From: Bradyrhizobium japonicum USDA 6
GTDB taxonomy: Bacteria; Pseudomonadota; Alphaproteobacteria; Rhizobiales; Xanthobacteraceae
Assembly: GCF_000284375.1 (NCBI RefSeq)
Contig: NC_017249.1
Span: 434,001-498,000 of the forward strand
Reading direction: 5' to 3'
DNA length: 64,000 nucleotides
The first letter of the stretch is position 1. Every line of letters begins with the position of its first letter. A program made the position numbers and the translations under genes. Under the pieces are notes generated by a model. The model ran no database searches. It had not been told where the DNA came from and worked only from the letters and a program-made list of their open reading frames with translations. This document shows positions 12,150-22,288 of this stretch, one piece after another.

Positions 12150-13346
12150 TCAGCCTCCCTTGACGGCCTTCACGATCTTCTGCGCGGCGTCGTCGAGATT
12201 GTCGGCCGGCACCACGTTCAGGCCGGATTCGCGGATGATCTTCTTGCCGAGCTCGACATTGGTGCCTTCGAGGCGGACCACCAGCGGCACGCTGAGGCCG
12301 ACCTCGCGCACGGCGGCCGTGACGCCTTCGGCGATCACGTCGCACTTCATGATGCCACCGAAGATGTTGACCAGGATGCCCTTCACGTTGGGATCGGCGG
12401 TGATGATCTTGAACGCGGCCGCGACCTTCTCCTTGCTGGCGCTGCCGCCGACGTCGAGGAAGTTCGCCGGCGACATGCCGTAGAGCTTGATGATGTCCAT
12501 CGTCGCCATCGCGAGACCGGCGCCGTTGACCATGCAGCCGATATTGCCGTCGAGGGTGACGTAGTTGAGGTCGTATTTCGACGCCTCGATTTCCTTGGCG
12601 TCTTCCTCGGTCTCGTCGCGCAGCGCGAGCACCTCGGGGTGACGGAACAGCGCGTTGTCGTCGAACGACACCTTGGCGTCGAGCACGCGGAGCTGGCCCT
12701 GCTTGGTCACGACCAGCGGGTTGATCTCCAGCATCGACATGTCCTTGGCGACGAAGGCGGTGTAGAGCTGCGCGGTGAGCTTCTCGGCCTGCTTGGCGAG
12801 ATCGCCGGAGAGTTTCAGCGCGTTGGCGACGGTGCGGCCGTGATGGCCCATGATGCCGGTCGCGGGATCGACCGAGAAGGTGACGATCTTCTCGGGGGTG
12901 TTGTGCGCGACGTCCTCGATGTTGACGCCGCCTTCGGTCGACACCACGAACGACACGCGCGAGGTCTCGCGGTCGACCAGGATCGAGAGGTAGAACTCCT
13001 TGTCGATGTCCGAGCCGTCCTCGATGTAGAGGCGGTTGACCTGCTTGCCGGCGGGGCCGGTCTGCACGGTCACGAGCGTGGCGCCAAGCATCTGCTTGGC
13101 GAATTCGGCGACCTCGGCGGCCGATTTGGCGATGCGGACGCCGCCCTTGTCGCCGGCCGAGGCTTCCTTGAACTTGCCCTTGCCGCGGCCACCGGCGTGG
13201 ATCTGGCTCTTCACCACCCAGACCGGACCCGGGAGGGCCTTGGCGGCGGCTTCCGCGTCCGCGGGCTTCAGGACGGGGACGCCCTTCGAGATCGCGACGC
13301 CGAACTCGTTCAGCAGCGCTTTGGCTTGATATTCATGGATATTCAT
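12150..13346 (-). CDS. sucC: succinyl-CoA synthetase beta subunit
   Basis: A 398-residue ATP-grasp subunit that binds nucleotide and succinate. The start [17 protein letters not shown] is the conserved family N-terminus. [12 protein letters not shown] belongs to the nucleotide-binding domain, LEINPLVV carries metal-binding residues, and [16 protein letters not shown] is the typical C-terminal segment near the alpha-subunit interface. Length fits (about 386-399). It lies about 200 bases after mdh on the same strand, with a hairpin in between. Confidence 0.98.
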   Translation of the reverse strand: MNIHEYQAKALLNEFGVAISKGVPVLKPADAEAAAKALPGPVWVVKSQIHAGGRGKGKFKEASAGDKGGVRIAKSAAEVAEFAKQMLGATLVTVQTGPAGKQVNRLYIEDGSDIDKEFYLSILVDRETSRVSFVVSTEGGVNIEDVAHNTPEKIVTFSVDPATGIMGHHGRTVANALKLSGDLAKQAEKLTAQLYTAFVAKDMSMLEINPLVVTKQGQLRVLDAKVSFDDNALFRHPEVLALRDETEEDAKEIEASKYDLNYVTLDGNIGCMVNGAGLAMATMDIIKLYGMSPANFLDVGGSASKEKVAAAFKIITADPNVKGILVNIFGGIMKCDVIAEGVTAAVREVGLSVPLVVRLEGTNVELGKKIIRESGLNVVPADNLDDAAQKIVKAVKGG

Positions 13347-13508
13347 ATGGTCGCTCCCTGAACCCGCGGGCGGTGACCTCTAGGGCCCACCTCAGTCTTG
13401 TGGCTGGCATACCATATACCACAGGAACTGCAACCCGGATTCTTTGACTTCGAGATCTCTGGACTATCGAGCCGGAACCCGCCCCGGCAGTGGGCCCCGG
13501 AAGTGAAA

Positions 13509-13539
13509 CCGCCGAAGACCGGTTTTCGATCTTCGGCGG
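13509..13539. terminator. hairpin between mdh and sucC
   Basis: A perfect 10-base-pair inverted repeat, CCGCCGAAGA / TCTTCGGCGG, with an 11-base loop lies just downstream of mdh. In the mdh direction only a short T run follows, so termination may be partial. It could separate mdh mRNA from the suc message or stabilise an mRNA end. Confidence 0.55.
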
Positions 13540-13554
13540 GGTATCATTGGCGCC

Positions 13555-14595
<1,041 letters not shown>

Positions 14596-14648
14596 TCAAG
14601 TCGGTGGATGCCCAATTGTCGGGCTTGGCGAATATTGAAGCGCATCCC

Positions 14649-14750
14649 TGTCATTCCGGGGCGCGGCGAAAGTCGCGAGCCCGGAATCCATAACCACCAG
14701 CGGGAGTATGGATTCCGGCCTCGTCGCTTCGCGACGCCCCGGAATGACAG
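14649..14750. repeat. palindromic repeat TGTCATTCCGGGGCG type
   Basis: An inverted repeat of about 100 bases whose arms read TGTCATTCCGGGGCGCG and GCGACGCCCCGGAATGACA. The inner part contains CCGGAATCCATAACCAC, and GGATTCCGG on the other side. The same arms recur at 23691-23839, and the CCATAACCAC core recurs near 43.2 kb. It lies between zapE and mdh. Confidence 0.85.
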
Positions 14751-14766
14751 CGCTGGCAAATAGGAC

Positions 14767-15951
14767 TTAAGTCTCCACCAGGCCCTTGGTGGAGCCGCTG
14801 GCGGTGGAATCCTTGCGGCCGTGAGGCAGGGCCAGATAGGATTCCGAGCTCATCTCGATCAGGCGCGATGCCGTCCGCTTGAACTCCATGGCCTCGTTGC
14901 CCTCGTGGGCGAGGTAGAGCGAGATCGGGTTGGCATCGGCCGAGGCCATCAGCTTCACGGCATTGTCATAGAGCGTATCGATCAGCGTGATGAAACGCTT
15001 GGCGGCGTTGCGCTGGGAAAAATCCATGACTGGAATATGGTCGACCAGGATGGTGTGATAGTCGTGCGCAAGGCGGAGGTAGTCGGACGCGCCGAGCGGT
15101 TTTTCGCAGAGATCCGCAAATCCGAACCGCGCCACGCCATGGGCCGAGCACGGCACGTGCAGGATGCGGCCCTTGAACGAAATATCGCGCGACTTGCATT
15201 TGGCGCCGCCGGTCATCTTCGACCAGGCGCGGTCGAGGGCTGCGTCCGCGTCGCCGTCGGCCGGCGTCAGCCACATCGGCACGCCCTGAAGCTTTTCCAG
15301 GCGGAAATCCGTGCGCGCATCGAGCCGCAGCACGTCCATGTGGTCGGTGATCTGCTTGATGAAGGGCAGGAACAGCGAACGGTTCAGGCCGCCCTTGTAG
15401 AGATCGTCGGGCGCGACGTTGGAGGTCGCGACCACCACGGTGCCGAGCTCGAACAGCTTTGCGAACAGGCGGCCGAGGATCATCGCGTCCGCGATGTCGG
15501 TGACGTGGAATTCGTCGAAGCAGAGCAGCCAGCTTTCCTCGAAGATCGCGTTCGCGGTCAGCGCGATGACGTCGCCATCCGCGATCTCGCCGCGCGAGAT
15601 GCCCTGGCGATAATCGTAGATGCGCTCATGCGCTTCCGCCATGAACTCGTGGAAATGCGCGCGGCGCTTGTGCTCGACGGTGCTGTGCTGGAAGAACAGG
15701 TCCATCAGCATGGTCTTGCCGCGGCCGACTTCGCCATGGACGTAGAGCCCGCGCGGCGCCTCGTCCTTGTCCCCGCTGAACAAGCGACTGAGCAGGCCCT
15801 GCTTGCGCTGCGGCTTGTAATTCGCGAGCCGCTGGTCGAGCGCCGCATAGGCCTCGGCGATTTCGGCCTGCGCAGCATCGGGCTCGATCGCGCCGGACGC
15901 GATCTGGTCCTGGTATGCCTCGCGGAATGAGGAACTGGGGGTGGAGAGCAT
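14767..15951 (-). CDS. zapE: cell division protein ZapE (AFG1-family ATPase)
   Basis: A 394-residue AAA-type ATPase of the AFG1/ZapE family. Walker A is GEVGRGKTMLMDLFF near residue 75, Walker B is LLCFDEFHVTDIADAM, and the sensor region includes VVATSNVAPDDLYKGGL. ZapE associates with FtsZ rings in bacteria, while mitochondrial AFG1 acts in protein quality control. Length fits the bacterial family. It is upstream of mdh on the same strand, but a large repeat lies between, so co-transcription is doubtful. Confidence 0.93.
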   Translation of the reverse strand: MLSTPSSSFREAYQDQIASGAIEPDAAQAEIAEAYAALDQRLANYKPQRKQGLLSRLFSGDKDEAPRGLYVHGEVGRGKTMLMDLFFQHSTVEHKRRAHFHEFMAEAHERIYDYRQGISRGEIADGDVIALTANAIFEESWLLCFDEFHVTDIADAMILGRLFAKLFELGTVVVATSNVAPDDLYKGGLNRSLFLPFIKQITDHMDVLRLDARTDFRLEKLQGVPMWLTPADGDADAALDRAWSKMTGGAKCKSRDISFKGRILHVPCSAHGVARFGFADLCEKPLGASDYLRLAHDYHTILVDHIPVMDFSQRNAAKRFITLIDTLYDNAVKLMASADANPISLYLAHEGNEAMEFKRTASRLIEMSSESYLALPHGRKDSTASGSTKGLVET

Positions 15952-16018
15952 GGCTCTTTACCGCCAGAGATGCGCGGAAATTGCAAGCCGTGAATTGGTG
16001 GGCGGGGTATGCGTTCCG

Positions 16019-16182
16019 CGTCCCGGACGCGCTGCGGCACCGAAAGCGCGATCACGCGCGTCTTCAACGCGCTATGGTGACGCTGCGCAGAGCCGGGACC
16101 CACTGTTTCGTACATCGATCGTGGAGCGATGGGCCCCGGCTCAGCAGCGCACCGCTAGGCGCTGCGCCGCGTCCGGGGCGCG
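16019..16182. repeat. long inverted repeat, TCCCGGACGCGCTGCGGC type
   Basis: Outer arms are CCCGGACGCGCTGCGGC and GCTGCGCCGCGTCCGGGG. The centre contains AGAGCCGGGACCCA and GGGCCCCGGCTCAG, which also pair. The same layout recurs at 38956-39100, and a worn copy lies near 51.9 kb. It is located between thpR and zapE. Confidence 0.8.
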
Positions 16183-16191
16183 AGAGCTAGC

Positions 16192-16728
16192 TCACTCACA
16201 CAGCTCGTAGGCGTCCTCGACCACATAGGGGCCGCCGCCGGTCGATGCGCGTGACGAGAACAAGACAAAACGTTCGGCCATGAACGCCTTGCTCGGGAAG
16301 TAACCGCGCAGCGAGAGATAGTCGGCGACGTCGCGGTCGGACGCGTCGTGCAGCCGGGCCAGCGTGACATGCGGGGTGAACTTGCGGCCTTCGGGATCGA
16401 GGCCGATCCGCTGCATCATGCGTTCGAGCTCGGCCTGCAATTCCATCAGCGGCTTGCTCGGCGCGATGGTCGCGACCACCGCGCGCGGCTTGCGGCCGCC
16501 GAAGCTCGTGAGCCCCTGCACCTTCACCTCGAAGGGCTTGCGATCAACGCGAAACAGCATCGACGCGATCTCGTTGGCGGACATGCCGTCGATATCGCCG
16601 ATGAAGCGCAGGGTAACATGATAATTTTCGGGATCGATCCAGCGGGCGCCGGGAAGGCCGCCCCGCAAATTGGAAAGCGTCTGGCCGATCTCGGCCGGAA
16701 TTTCCAGACCTGTGAACAAACGCGGCAT
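16192..16728 (-). CDS. thpR: RNA 2',3'-cyclic phosphodiesterase
   Basis: A 178-residue 2H phosphoesterase of the ThpR/LigT family. The two HxT motifs are visible: YHVTLRFIG near residue 40 and PHVTLARL near residue 125. The family hydrolyses 2',3'-cyclic phosphates on RNA ends in vitro; its cellular role is uncertain. The ATG at 16728 gives the typical start MPRLFTGLEIP. An upstream in-frame ATG at 16755 would add nine residues unlike the family. Confidence 0.93.
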   Translation of the reverse strand: MPRLFTGLEIPAEIGQTLSNLRGGLPGARWIDPENYHVTLRFIGDIDGMSANEIASMLFRVDRKPFEVKVQGLTSFGGRKPRAVVATIAPSKPLMELQAELERMMQRIGLDPEGRKFTPHVTLARLHDASDRDVADYLSLRGYFPSKAFMAERFVLFSSRASTGGGPYVVEDAYELCE

Positions 16729-16902
16729 CGTTTCGCACTCCCGATGCTTGGGCATGATCCCTGGGAAGGATCATATCCAAATTGTAGAGCCGGCGACGAA
16801 TCACCGGTACCCTGATTCCTATCGCAGTTGTGTGACTCTGCGAAGCATCGCGCGCCTCACCCCGGTAAAACCCTGGGAATTACGGTTAGCGCTGCCCGCT
16901 TT

Positions 16903-17538
16903 TCAGCGGCGCTGCTCGCTTATGTTGCGCAAAAATGCCTCCACGGTGGGCATGATGTTGTTAACGATGATGTCGACGCCGGCCGCGGTCGGATGAATGC
17001 CGTCGGCCTGGTTGAGCTTGGCGTCGGCCGCGACACCATCGAGGAAGAACGGATAGAGCGGCACGTCGAATTTTTTCGCAAGATCCGGATAAATCGAATT
17101 GAAGCGCGCGGCGTATTCCGCGCCGTAATTCGGCGGCGCCAGCATGCCGCACAGCATCACCGCGATCTTGCGTGCCTTCAATCGCTGGACGATGTCGGTC
17201 AGCGCGGTGCGCGTCAGGTCAGGGTCGATGCCGCGCAGCGCGTCGTTGGCGCCGAGCTCGATGATCACGCCGTCGGTTCCGTCCGGGACCGACCAGTCGA
17301 GCCGGTCACGGCCGCCGGACGAGGTGTCGCCGGACACGCCGGCATTGGTCATATCGACAGCTATGCCTTTGGCCTGCAAGGCTTTTTGAAGTTTTGTGGG
17401 GAATGCGTCCTGGGCCGGGAGACCGAGGCCGGCGCTCAGGGAATCGCCGAGAACGACAAGCTTGACCGGCTTTGCCGCTTCGGCCCATGCCGGATCCACC
17501 GCCGTCATCAAAGCGAACATCAACACGGCTATGTGCAT
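16903..17538 (-). CDS. TesA-like SGNH esterase/thioesterase, exported
   Basis: A 211-residue SGNH hydrolase related to TesA/arylesterase. Block I is VVLGDSLSAGLGL (catalytic Ser), block III is ELGANDALRG, and block V is DGIHPTAAG (catalytic Asp and His). Starting at the ATG at 17538 gives a clean signal peptide ending PAWA-EA, predicting a periplasmic enzyme, and a length close to TesA. An ATG at 17595 would lengthen the leader by 19 residues. It is divergent from a YbbA/YbbP-like ABC transporter, the same partnership as tesA-ybbA-ybbP in E. coli. Confidence 0.92.
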   Translation of the reverse strand: MHIAVLMFALMTAVDPAWAEAAKPVKLVVLGDSLSAGLGLPAQDAFPTKLQKALQAKGIAVDMTNAGVSGDTSSGGRDRLDWSVPDGTDGVIIELGANDALRGIDPDLTRTALTDIVQRLKARKIAVMLCGMLAPPNYGAEYAARFNSIYPDLAKKFDVPLYPFFLDGVAADAKLNQADGIHPTAAGVDIIVNNIMPTVEAFLRNISEQRR

Positions 17539-17593
17539 GAAGAATCCGTAACGCCTCTCGACCGCGTATGCGGAGTTGCCATATGACCGGACC

Positions 17594-18316
17594 ATGGACA
17601 GTCGCATCGAAACCTCTTTGCTCGCCGGCACCGCGCCGGACACCATCGCCATCTCCAACGTCAATCTTTCATTGGGTACGGGCGCGGCACGCGTTCACAT
17701 CCTCAAGGATATCAGCCTGCGGGTCGCCTCGGGCGAGACGATCGGCCTGATCGGCCCGTCAGGCTCGGGCAAATCCACGCTGCTGATGGTGATGGCGGGG
17801 CTGGAGCGTCCTGATAGCGGAGAGGTGGTGGTGTCAGGCACGCCTTTCAATGCCCTCGACGAGGACGCGCTGGCCCGCTTCCGCGGCCGCCAGGTCGGCA
17901 TCGTCTTCCAGTCCTTCCATCTGATCCCGACCATGACGGCGCTTGAGAACGTCGCCGTGCCGCTCGAACTCGCCGGCAACCCTGACGCCGCAAGACGCGC
18001 GGCGCAGGAGTTGCAATCGGTCGGGCTCGGCGATCGCCTGCATCACTATCCGACGCAGCTGTCCGGCGGCGAGCAGCAGCGCGTCGCGCTCGCCCGCGCG
18101 CTGGCGCCCGATCCCGCCATCCTCGTCGCGGACGAGCCGACCGGCAATCTCGACGAGGCGACGGGAAAACAGATCGTGGATCTGCTGTTCGGCAAGCACG
18201 CCGAGCGCGGCATGACGCTGGTGCTGGTCACGCACGATTCCTCGCTCGCGCAGCGCTGCGATCGCGTGATCCGCCTGCGCTCCGGCCGCATCGACACCCA
18301 GTCTGCGCCGGCATGA
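17594..18316 (+). CDS. ABC transporter ATP-binding protein, YbbA/LolD-like
   Basis: A 240-residue ATPase. Walker A is GPSGSGKST near residue 55, the signature is [15 protein letters not shown], Walker B is [12 protein letters not shown], and the switch His is in LVTHDSS. The MacB/LolD-type spacing and its position before an FtsX-type permease support a YbbA-like role. The ATG at 17594 is preferred over a TTG at 17576. The downstream permease overlaps it by four bases (ATGA), which indicates translational coupling. Substrate is unknown; export or extraction of a hydrophobic compound is plausible. Confidence 0.93.
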   Translation: MDSRIETSLLAGTAPDTIAISNVNLSLGTGAARVHILKDISLRVASGETIGLIGPSGSGKSTLLMVMAGLERPDSGEVVVSGTPFNALDEDALARFRGRQVGIVFQSFHLIPTMTALENVAVPLELAGNPDAARRAAQELQSVGLGDRLHHYPTQLSGGEQQRVALARALAPDPAILVADEPTGNLDEATGKQIVDLLFGKHAERGMTLVLVTHDSSLAQRCDRVIRLRSGRIDTQSAPA

Positions 18317-20883
18317 GCATCGCGGCCGAACCGTTCGCGAAACCCAATGGCATCACGCTGTCGCTGCGCTACGCGCTGCGCGAATTGCGCGGAGGCCTGC
18401 GCGGCTTCTATGTCTTCATCGCCTGCATCGCGCTCGGCGTGATGGCCATCGCCGGCGTCGGCTCGGTCTCGGCGAGCCTGAGCGACGGTCTCGCGCGCGA
18501 GGGCCGCACGCTGCTCGGCGGCGACGTCTCCTTCGTGCTGTTCCAGCGCGAGGCGAAGCCCGAGGAAGTCTCCTTCCTGCGCTCGCGCGGCACCGTGTCC
18601 ACCGCCGCCACCTTGCGCGGCATGGCGCGATCCGCCGACGGCCAGCTCGCGCTGGTCGAGATGAAGGCGGTCGACGACACCTATCCGATGCTGGGTCAGC
18701 TGACGCTGGCGCCGCCGCTGCCGATGTCCGACCTGCTCGCGGAGCGCGACGGCGCGTTCGGTGCCGCCGCCGATCCGACGCTGCTGGCGCGACTGTCGCT
18801 GAAGACCGGCGACCGCGTCACCATCGGAAGCGCAACGTTCCAGATCCGCAGCACCGTCGAGGCCGAGCCCGACAAGCTCGCCGGCGGCATCGGTTTCGGG
18901 CCGCGCTTCCTGATCAGCGAGGCGGGCCTGCGCGCCACCGGCCTGATCCAGCCCGGCAGCCTGGTGCGCTGGGTGTACCGGGTAAAGCTGCCTGACGCCG
19001 CCAACAGCGAGCGCGCCACCGACGCCTTCATCGCGGACGCGCGCAACGCTGCGCCGCAGGCCGGCTGGGAGATCCGCAGCCGCTCCAATGCCTCGCCGCA
19101 GCTCGAGCGCAACATCAACCGCTTCACACAGTTTTTGACGCTGGTCGGCCTCGCCGCGCTCCTGGTCGGCGGCGTCGGCGTCGCCAATGCCGTCAAGAGC
19201 CATATCGACCGCCGGCTCGAGGTCATCGCGGCCTTCAAGGCGGTCGGCGCCACCGGCCGCGACGTGTTCGGCATCTATCTGGCGCAGGTCCTCCTGCTGG
19301 CGGGAATTGGCTCGGTGATCGGCCTTGCGCTCGGCGCCGCCATGCCTTTCGCCATCGTCGGCCTGTTCGGAAAACTGCTGCCGCTGCCGGTGGTGCCGGC
19401 CGTGCATGCCGACGAGCTCGCGCTGTCCTTCGTCTATGGCCTGCTCACGGCGCTCGCCTTCGGCCTGTGGCCGCTCGGGCGGGTGCACGATGTGCCCGTC
19501 GCCGCGCTGTTCCGCGACACCATCAGCTCCGAATGGCACCGGCCGCGATGGAGCTATATCGTGTTCATGGCCGTCGTGATCGCGCTGCTGATCGCGGTCG
19601 TGATCGGATTGTCCTTCGACAAGCGCATCGCCGCGGTGTTCGTGGCCTCCTCCGTCGTCGTGTTCGCCCTGCTCCGCGGTATCGCCGCGCTGCTGATGAC
19701 GATCGCGCGCCGGCTGCCGCGCACGCGTTTGCCGATGCTGCGGCTGGCGATCGCCAACATCCACCGGCCCGGCGCGCTGACGCCCTCCGTCGTGCTGTCG
19801 CTCGGGCTCGGGCTCGCCGTGCTCGTCACCATCACCCAGATCGACGGCAATCTTCGCCGGCAGTTCCTTGCGGCCCTCCCCGAGCACGCGCCGTCGTTCT
19901 TCTTCATCGACATCCCGAGCACGCAGGCCGAGCAGTTCGACGGCTATCTGCGCCGGATCGCGCCGGGCGCGAAGGTCGAGGACGTGCCGATGCTGCGCGG
20001 CCGCATCGTCGCCGCGCGCGGCGTGCGCGCCGAGGACCTCAAGCCGACCACCGATTCCGAATGGGTGCTGCAAAGCGACCGCGGCCTGACCTATACCGCC
20101 GAGCTGCCGAAGGGCTCCAAGGTGGTCGAGGGCGAATGGTGGAGCGCCGACTATTCCGGCCCGCTGCTGGTCTCGATGGAGAAGAAGATCGCCGACGGGC
20201 TGGGTCTCAAGCTCGGCGACGAGATCGTGGTCAATGTGCTCGGCCGCGACATCCCGGCCAAGATCGGCAATCTGCGCACCATCGACTGGCAGGGCATGGG
20301 CATCAATTTCGTGCTGGTGTTCTCGCCCAACGCCTTCAAGGGCGCGCCACATACCCATATCGCGACGCTCACCGAGGCCGGCGGCACAGCGGCCGGGGAC
20401 GGCAAGATCATCAAGCAGGTCGCCGACGCCTATCCGATGGTGACCAGCGTGCGCGTGCGCGAGGTGATGGAGACGGTCGGCTCGGTCGTGACCAATCTGG
20501 CGCTCGCGATCCGCGGTGCCAGCGCGGTGACCCTGATCTCGGCGATCCTGGTGCTGGGCGGCGCGCTCGCCGCCGGCCACCGCCACCGGGTCTACGATGC
20601 GGTGATCCTCAAGACCCTCGGCGCAACCCGGCTGCGGCTGCTCGGCGCCTATGCCCTCGAATACCTGCTGATCGGACTTGCCACCGCGGTGTTCGGCGTG
20701 ATCGCCGGCAGCATCGCGGCCTGGATGATCGTGACGCGGCTGATGACGCTGAGTTTCGTCTGGCAGGCCGGCAGCGCGGCCGGCGTGGTCGCCGCGGCCC
20801 TGGTGGTCACGGTCGGACTTGGGCTCGCCGGGACGCTGCTGGCGTTGAACAAAAAGCCCGCCACGGTGTTGCGGAATTTGTGA
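18313..20883 (+). CDS. FtsX-family ABC transporter permease, YbbP-like
   Basis: An 856-residue permease. An N-terminal membrane segment near residues 31-55 is followed by a large periplasmic domain. A block of membrane segments from about 275 to 480 includes FtsX-type motifs (GGVGVANAVKSHIDRRLEVIA, the coupling-helix region). A second periplasmic domain and a C-terminal membrane block follow (RVYDAVILKTLGATRLRLL is the repeated motif). This two-FtsX-unit layout matches YbbP. The start overlaps the ATPase stop as ATGA. With the divergent TesA-like esterase it forms a probable envelope lipid or toxic-metabolite module. Confidence 0.92.
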   Translation: MSIAAEPFAKPNGITLSLRYALRELRGGLRGFYVFIACIALGVMAIAGVGSVSASLSDGLAREGRTLLGGDVSFVLFQREAKPEEVSFLRSRGTVSTAATLRGMARSADGQLALVEMKAVDDTYPMLGQLTLAPPLPMSDLLAERDGAFGAAADPTLLARLSLKTGDRVTIGSATFQIRSTVEAEPDKLAGGIGFGPRFLISEAGLRATGLIQPGSLVRWVYRVKLPDAANSERATDAFIADARNAAPQAGWEIRSRSNASPQLERNINRFTQFLTLVGLAALLVGGVGVANAVKSHIDRRLEVIAAFKAVGATGRDVFGIYLAQVLLLAGIGSVIGLALGAAMPFAIVGLFGKLLPLPVVPAVHADELALSFVYGLLTALAFGLWPLGRVHDVPVAALFRDTISSEWHRPRWSYIVFMAVVIALLIAVVIGLSFDKRIAAVFVASSVVVFALLRGIAALLMTIARRLPRTRLPMLRLAIANIHRPGALTPSVVLSLGLGLAVLVTITQIDGNLRRQFLAALPEHAPSFFFIDIPSTQAEQFDGYLRRIAPGAKVEDVPMLRGRIVAARGVRAEDLKPTTDSEWVLQSDRGLTYTAELPKGSKVVEGEWWSADYSGPLLVSMEKKIADGLGLKLGDEIVVNVLGRDIPAKIGNLRTIDWQGMGINFVLVFSPNAFKGAPHTHIATLTEAGGTAAGDGKIIKQVADAYPMVTSVRVREVMETVGSVVTNLALAIRGASAVTLISAILVLGGALAAGHRHRVYDAVILKTLGATRLRLLGAYALEYLLIGLATAVFGVIAGSIAAWMIVTRLMTLSFVWQAGSAAGVVAAALVVTVGLGLAGTLLALNKKPATVLRNL

Positions 20884-20912
20884 CAAATGGTAGCGGGCGC
20901 CCCCGCGATGTC

Positions 20913-20928
20913 GGAATCGCACGATTCC
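20913..20928. promoter_or_regulatory. perfect inverted repeat downstream of YbbP-like gene
   Basis: GGAATCG-CA-CGATTCC, a perfect 7-base-pair arm with a two-base centre. A second small hairpin (CCCGC/GCGGG) follows at about 20950. It lies in the 270-base gap before the Bax-inhibitor-1 gene. It could be an operator or part of a termination structure; there is no T tract. Confidence 0.35.
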
Positions 20929-21153
20929 AGCGATTAACCACGTCTGCCCGCTAGGATTGCGGGCGAGGGCGACATTCAGCCGCGCGTGGACGGTTGCAGC
21001 GAATGTGTTAGTTTCCCACATATCCAATGGGTTCGGAGCCCCGATTATGAGCCAGAATTTAGTCGGCACAGATCGGTATCCGAGATAGAATTTGACGAAC
21101 CGGCGGCATGGCGACCCTCATGCCGGACCGGGCTAACCAACGGGAATTCGACC

Positions 21154-21945
21154 ATGTCGGACCTAGACCGTAACTACGCTTCTCCTTTCGGCAGGGCCGC
21201 CGGGCGTGTTGACGCCGCGACGGTCGATGCCGGCCTGCGCGCCTATATGCTGCGCATCTACAATTACATGAGCATCGGCCTCGCCATCACCGGCCTGGCC
21301 GCGCTCGGCGTCTACATGGCCGCCGTGACCGACGTTCCGACCCCGGAAGCCGTCCGCGTTGGCAAGCTGTTCCTGACGCCGTTCGGCTACGCGATGTTCG
21401 TCAGCCCCCTGAAGTGGCTGTTCATGCTCGCACCGCTCGCGATGGTGTTCGTGATCTCGGCGGGCATCAACCGTCTCGCTCCCTCGACCGCGCAGATCCT
21501 GTTCTGGGTCTTCGCGGCGCTGATGGGCATCTCGCTGTCCTCGATCTTCCTGGTGTTCACGCACACCTCGATCGTGCGGGTGTTCTTCATCACCGCGGCC
21601 ACGTTTGGCGCACTGAGCCTCTACGGCTACACCACCAAGCGTGATCTGACCGGGATGGGCTCGTTCCTGTTCATGGGCCTGATCGGCATCATCATCGCGA
21701 GCCTGGTCAACCTGTTCCTGGCCAGCACGATGCTGCAGTTCATCGTGTCCGTGGTCGGCGTGCTGGTGTTCGCGGGCCTCACCGCCTGGGATACCCAGCG
21801 GCTGAAGAACGACTACATCTACGGCTACGCCTCGGCCGGCGGTGACATCGCAGAGCGTGCGGCCATCACCGGCGCACTGTCGCTGTACCTGAACTTCATC
21901 AACCTGTTCACGCTGCTCCTGCAGCTCCTCGGCCAGCGCGACTAA
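21154..21945 (+). CDS. Bax inhibitor-1/YccA family membrane protein
   Basis: A 263-residue integral membrane protein with seven hydrophobic segments from about residue 38 to the end. The family-typical features are YMSIGLAITGLAAL near the first segment, LSSIFLVFTHTSI, SVVGVLVFAGLTAWDTQRLK and the C-terminal ALSLYLNFINLFTLLL. Bacterial members (YccA, YetJ) act as calcium leak channels or modulate FtsH protease; the role here is not known. The ATG at 21154 begins MSDLDRNYASPFGRA, a usual alphaproteobacterial start. A strong terminator follows. Confidence 0.95.
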   Translation: MSDLDRNYASPFGRAAGRVDAATVDAGLRAYMLRIYNYMSIGLAITGLAALGVYMAAVTDVPTPEAVRVGKLFLTPFGYAMFVSPLKWLFMLAPLAMVFVISAGINRLAPSTAQILFWVFAALMGISLSSIFLVFTHTSIVRVFFITAATFGALSLYGYTTKRDLTGMGSFLFMGLIGIIIASLVNLFLASTMLQFIVSVVGVLVFAGLTAWDTQRLKNDYIYGYASAGGDIAERAAITGALSLYLNFINLFTLLLQLLGQRD

Positions 21946-21970
21946 GCGCGTCGACGAGAGAACGGATACG

Positions 21971-22000
21971 AACCCCGGCCGAGAGGCCGGGGTTTTTGTT
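21971..22000 (+). terminator. rho-independent terminator after BI-1 gene
   Basis: CCCCGGCC-GAGA-GGCCGGGG forms an eight-base-pair GC-only stem with a tetraloop, followed by TTTTTG. It begins about 25 bases after the stop codon. Confidence 0.92.
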
Positions 22001-22019
22001 TGCGCCGGCTGCCGCTTGC

Positions 22020-22136
22020 CCGTAGCCCGGATAGAGCGCGGCGCAATTCGGGATTCTCGCCCCAGATAGGCCCGCCCCAGATAGGCCCGCCCCGGATTTC
22101 GCTGCGCTCCATCCGGGTCCGGGCTACAAGGGCTGT
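22020..22136. repeat. inverted repeat, GTAGCCCGGATAGAGCG type
   Basis: Arms CGTAGCCCGGAT...GCGCGGCGCAATTCGGG and CCGGATTTCGCTGCGCTCC...GGGTCCGGGCTAC pair imperfectly. In the centre, ATAGGCCCGCCCC is repeated in tandem. A common class of dispersed palindrome in Bradyrhizobium-like genomes. Confidence 0.75.
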
Positions 22137-22143
22137 CTCTCCT

Positions 22144-22232
22144 TGTCATTGCGAGGAGCGAAGCGACGAAGCAATCCAGAGTCCCTCCGCGGATGCATTT
22201 CTGGATTGCTTCGCCGCGCTCGTAATGACGGG
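22144..22232. repeat. inverted repeat, CATTGCGAGGAGCGAAG type
   Basis: GTCATTGCGAGGAGCGAAGC...GAAGCAATCCAGA faces TCTGGATTGCTTCG...GCTCGTAATGACG. This is the widespread alphaproteobacterial palindrome whose half-site is CATTGCGAGGAGCGAAGC. One copy is seen in this window. Confidence 0.85.
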
Positions 22233-22288
22233 TGTGGAGGCGGCGTTGCCCCTTCCAGCGGTCCCGGGAAGGCTTTAATCTTCCTCCC

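Larger units (their letters stand above)
21946..22288. other. 343-base non-coding stretch: terminator plus two repeats
   Basis: Holds the terminator of the Bax-inhibitor gene at 21971-22000, a CCCGTAGCCCGGAT-type inverted repeat at 22020-22136 and a CATTGCGAGGAGCGAAG-type repeat at 22144-22232. The acetyltransferase start follows. I see no further gene. Confidence 0.8.

Noticed and set aside
18046..21069. A 1007-codon minus-strand frame opposite the YbbP-like gene
   Set aside because: It spans two real genes and a gap, with Gln/Arg/Asp-rich low-complexity content.
22020..22232. CRISPR-like repeated segments
   Set aside because: They are two unrelated inverted repeats, not evenly spaced direct repeats with spacers.
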